A model generated the notes under the pieces. It saw nothing but the letters and a program-made list of their open reading frames with translations, made no database searches and had not been told where the DNA came from. Positions 18,859-20,071 of a stretch of DNA of 20,071 bases are shown piece by piece. The translations under genes were made by a program, and so were the position numbers. This DNA is from a virus. Numbering within the stretch: position 1 is the stretch's first letter; each line of letters begins with the position of its first letter. The stretch covers positions 1-20,071 of IMG/VR virus record IMGVR_UViG_3300043446_001848; one strand, 5' to 3'.

Positions 18859-19701
18859 TTAGACGGTAATCGTACCAGTTCCAGCAGTAAACGAGTAAAT
18901 CTTGTATCCGCCCGTAACGTTCTTGGTATAGGTGAGTCCAGCACCGATAGTGGTGAGGTCTTCCTGGCTGTCTGGGTAGCGAAGAATAACGATGCCCGAA
19001 CCACCCGAACCACCAGTATTGCCAGAAGAAGCGCCACCACCGCCGCCACCCGTGTTTGCTGTTCCAGCGGTTCCACTTGTTCCGTTACCACCTGCGCCAC
19101 CGCCACCGTTACCGCCGCTACCAGATGTGGTGCGACTTCCACCACCACCACCAGCACGATATGTAGCAGAACCAGTAATCGAAGAACTAACACCGACACC
19201 ACCATTTGGTTGACCGCCAGTGCCGCCCGCACCACCACCTCCGCCAGTGCCTTCGCCAGCGCTACCCCACGCATTAGCACCCGCGTAACCCTGATTCGCT
19301 GTTCCAGCCGCACCACTTCTAAACACCCCGTCACCACGACCTAAAGCACCACCACCCGAACCACCAACACCCGACGTTCCTGAACCGTTGTCACCAGGAC
19401 CGCCACCAGTTGATGTGATTGACGACAAAACACTGTCCGAACCCTTAGTGCTCGCACCACCACCCGCTCCAACAGTGACCGTGTAAGAAGACCCGACAGT
19501 GACACTCAGTTTTGATTCAGCGGACGCTCCACCACCAGATGATTCGCTAACTACAGATGAACGGTATCCACCAGCGCCCCCGCCACCACCATCATTCGCT
19601 CCAGCAGCGCCAGAGTATCCTCCGCCACCTCCAGCGACTACAACATATTCAAACTGTGTTGGGAAGTTGAGTGTCGCACCAACCGTAGCGAGAACCTGCA
19701 T
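18859..19701 (-). CDS. Glycine-rich tail fibre protein
   Basis: The 280-aa protein starts MQVLATVGATLNFPTQFEYV at ATG 19701, two bases after the upstream stop. Residues about 23-225 are more than one-third Gly, in blocks such as AGGGGGYSGAAGANDGGGGG and GGGGGASSG, and the end has GSGIVILRYP and YKIYSFTAGTGTITV, the usual closing strands of phage glycine-rich fibre domains. These form trimeric or polyglycine-II type fibre tips for receptor binding. The long opposite-strand frame full of Pro is a shadow. Confidence 0.88.
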   Translation of the reverse strand: MQVLATVGATLNFPTQFEYVVVAGGGGGYSGAAGANDGGGGGAGGYRSSVVSESSGGGASAESKLSVTVGSSYTVTVGAGGGASTKGSDSVLSSITSTGGGPGDNGSGTSGVGGSGGGALGRGDGVFRSGAAGTANQGYAGANAWGSAGEGTGGGGGAGGTGGQPNGGVGVSSSITGSATYRAGGGGGSRTTSGSGGNGGGGAGGNGTSGTAGTANTGGGGGGASSGNTGGSGGSGIVILRYPDSQEDLTTIGAGLTYTKNVTGGYKIYSFTAGTGTITV

Positions 19702-19703
19702 GG

Positions 19704-20071
19704 CTACGCCGCCAAATTGCCAACAGCCACCCAAGTGTCGGTGTCAATCTTCACCAACGTAGCCACCGCATACTGAGCGTTCGTCTTCAACTTCGACCCA
19801 GCAGAACGAATCGTCACACCAGAACCAGCCGTAATCGTGACCTGTCCCGCACCCAACTGCATAAGGTTCACTTGGTCGCCCGTTTCAAACGCGACAGACG
19901 AGTTCGGTGGAACCGTCAACGTGATAGCAGACGCGTTAGAGAGGGTGATGAACTTGTTTGCGTCAGTCAACACGAGCGTGTAGGTGGTTCCTGTCTGGGC
20001 GTTGAGGGTGAGGTTGTCAAGTTCCGCGGAACCGACAGCGCGGTCAGCGATTTTTGCCTGAGTTACAGAAT
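19704..20071 (-). CDS. Tail fibre/structural protein (C-terminal part, cut by window edge)
   Basis: The frame stays open to the right edge without a start in the window; 121 residues are visible. The part SVTQAKIADRAVGSAELDNL is a typical heptad-like linker of phage tail fibres, and the end is a beta-rich domain (KFITLSNASAITLTVPPNS, QVTITAGSGVTIRSAG) that closes with DTDTWVAVGNLAA. Such ends occur in trimeric fibre tips. It is the first of the leftward tail genes seen here, and its stop is two bases from the next start. Confidence 0.8.
   Translation of the reverse strand, partial: SVTQAKIADRAVGSAELDNLTLNAQTGTTYTLVLTDANKFITLSNASAITLTVPPNSSVAFETGDQVNLMQLGAGQVTITAGSGVTIRSAGSKLKTNAQYAVATLVKIDTDTWVAVGNLAA

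Noticed and set aside
18992-19213. Plus-strand proline-rich frames opposite the glycine-rich fibre
   Set aside because: These are complements of GGN glycine codons and have no ribosome-binding sites.

Overview
This window looks like about half of the genome of a tailed double-stranded DNA phage that infects an actinobacterium. The phage assignment rests on a large terminase, a portal protein, glycine-rich tail-fibre proteins, a holin/endolysin cassette and tight gene packing. The actinobacterial host is inferred mainly from a WhiB-family iron-sulfur regulator (C-x2-C-x5-C plus a GVFGG turn), a DUF6378 protein and secreted proteins of actinobacterial style. Moderate GC and the glycine-rich fibres would suit an aquatic actinophage, but that is a guess. 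I see no integrase, no immunity repressor and no complete tRNA, so nothing here proves a temperate life style. Both ends cut through structural genes.

Layout. (A) 1-5800, minus strand: head/packaging genes read leftward, namely a short 61-aa gene, TerL (with an N-terminal helix-turn-helix), portal, a small proline-rich protein and the start of a large virion protein. (B) 5801-6358: divergent control region with repeats, stem-loops and the first rightward promoter. (C) 6359-10811, plus strand: about fifteen small early-type genes, mostly joined by ATGA/GTGA overlaps, starting with a SprT-like zinc metalloprotease. Three promoter-like elements share an extended -10, two have CRP/GlxR-like sites upstream, and a 12-bp near-palindrome (consensus TGTCNTAAGACA) recurs eight times in 3 kb. 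(D) 10815-10866: a bidirectional terminator where the two converging transcripts meet. (E) 10862-15938, minus strand: the DNA metabolism operon, read leftward: two small genes, YqaJ exonuclease, single-strand annealing protein, ribbon-helix-helix protein, a Holliday-junction-resolvase-like nuclease, a 53-aa gene, a second nuclease-like protein, a secreted lytic transglycosylase, a zinc-finger microprotein, SSB, an 83-aa protein, a DUF6378 protein and WhiB. (F) 15983-20071, minus strand: tail and lysis genes, read leftward: a fibre protein (cut by the edge), a glycine-rich fibre, a 114-aa tail-associated protein, a secreted PA14/mucin-like protein, two small membrane proteins, an M15 peptidase endolysin and a third membrane protein.

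How it fits together. The rightward block probably acts on the host early. The leftward recombination block supplies exonuclease, annealing protein, nucleases and SSB for replication and recombination, and ends with a WhiB regulator that may retune transcription. The late blocks package DNA, build the tail and lyse the cell. Several genes below 60 codons (at 8447, 8692, 10082, 10258, 12118, 13202, 13703, 15786 and 17014) were found by reading the gaps; most are locked to their neighbours by 1-12 nt overlaps, which supports them strongly.

The less ordinary points are the repeated 12-bp motif, the CRP-like sites spaced one helical turn differently from otherwise similar promoters, a tRNA 3'-half-like sequence at 8599-8646, and the signal-peptide PA14/mucin-like protein between tail and lysis genes.
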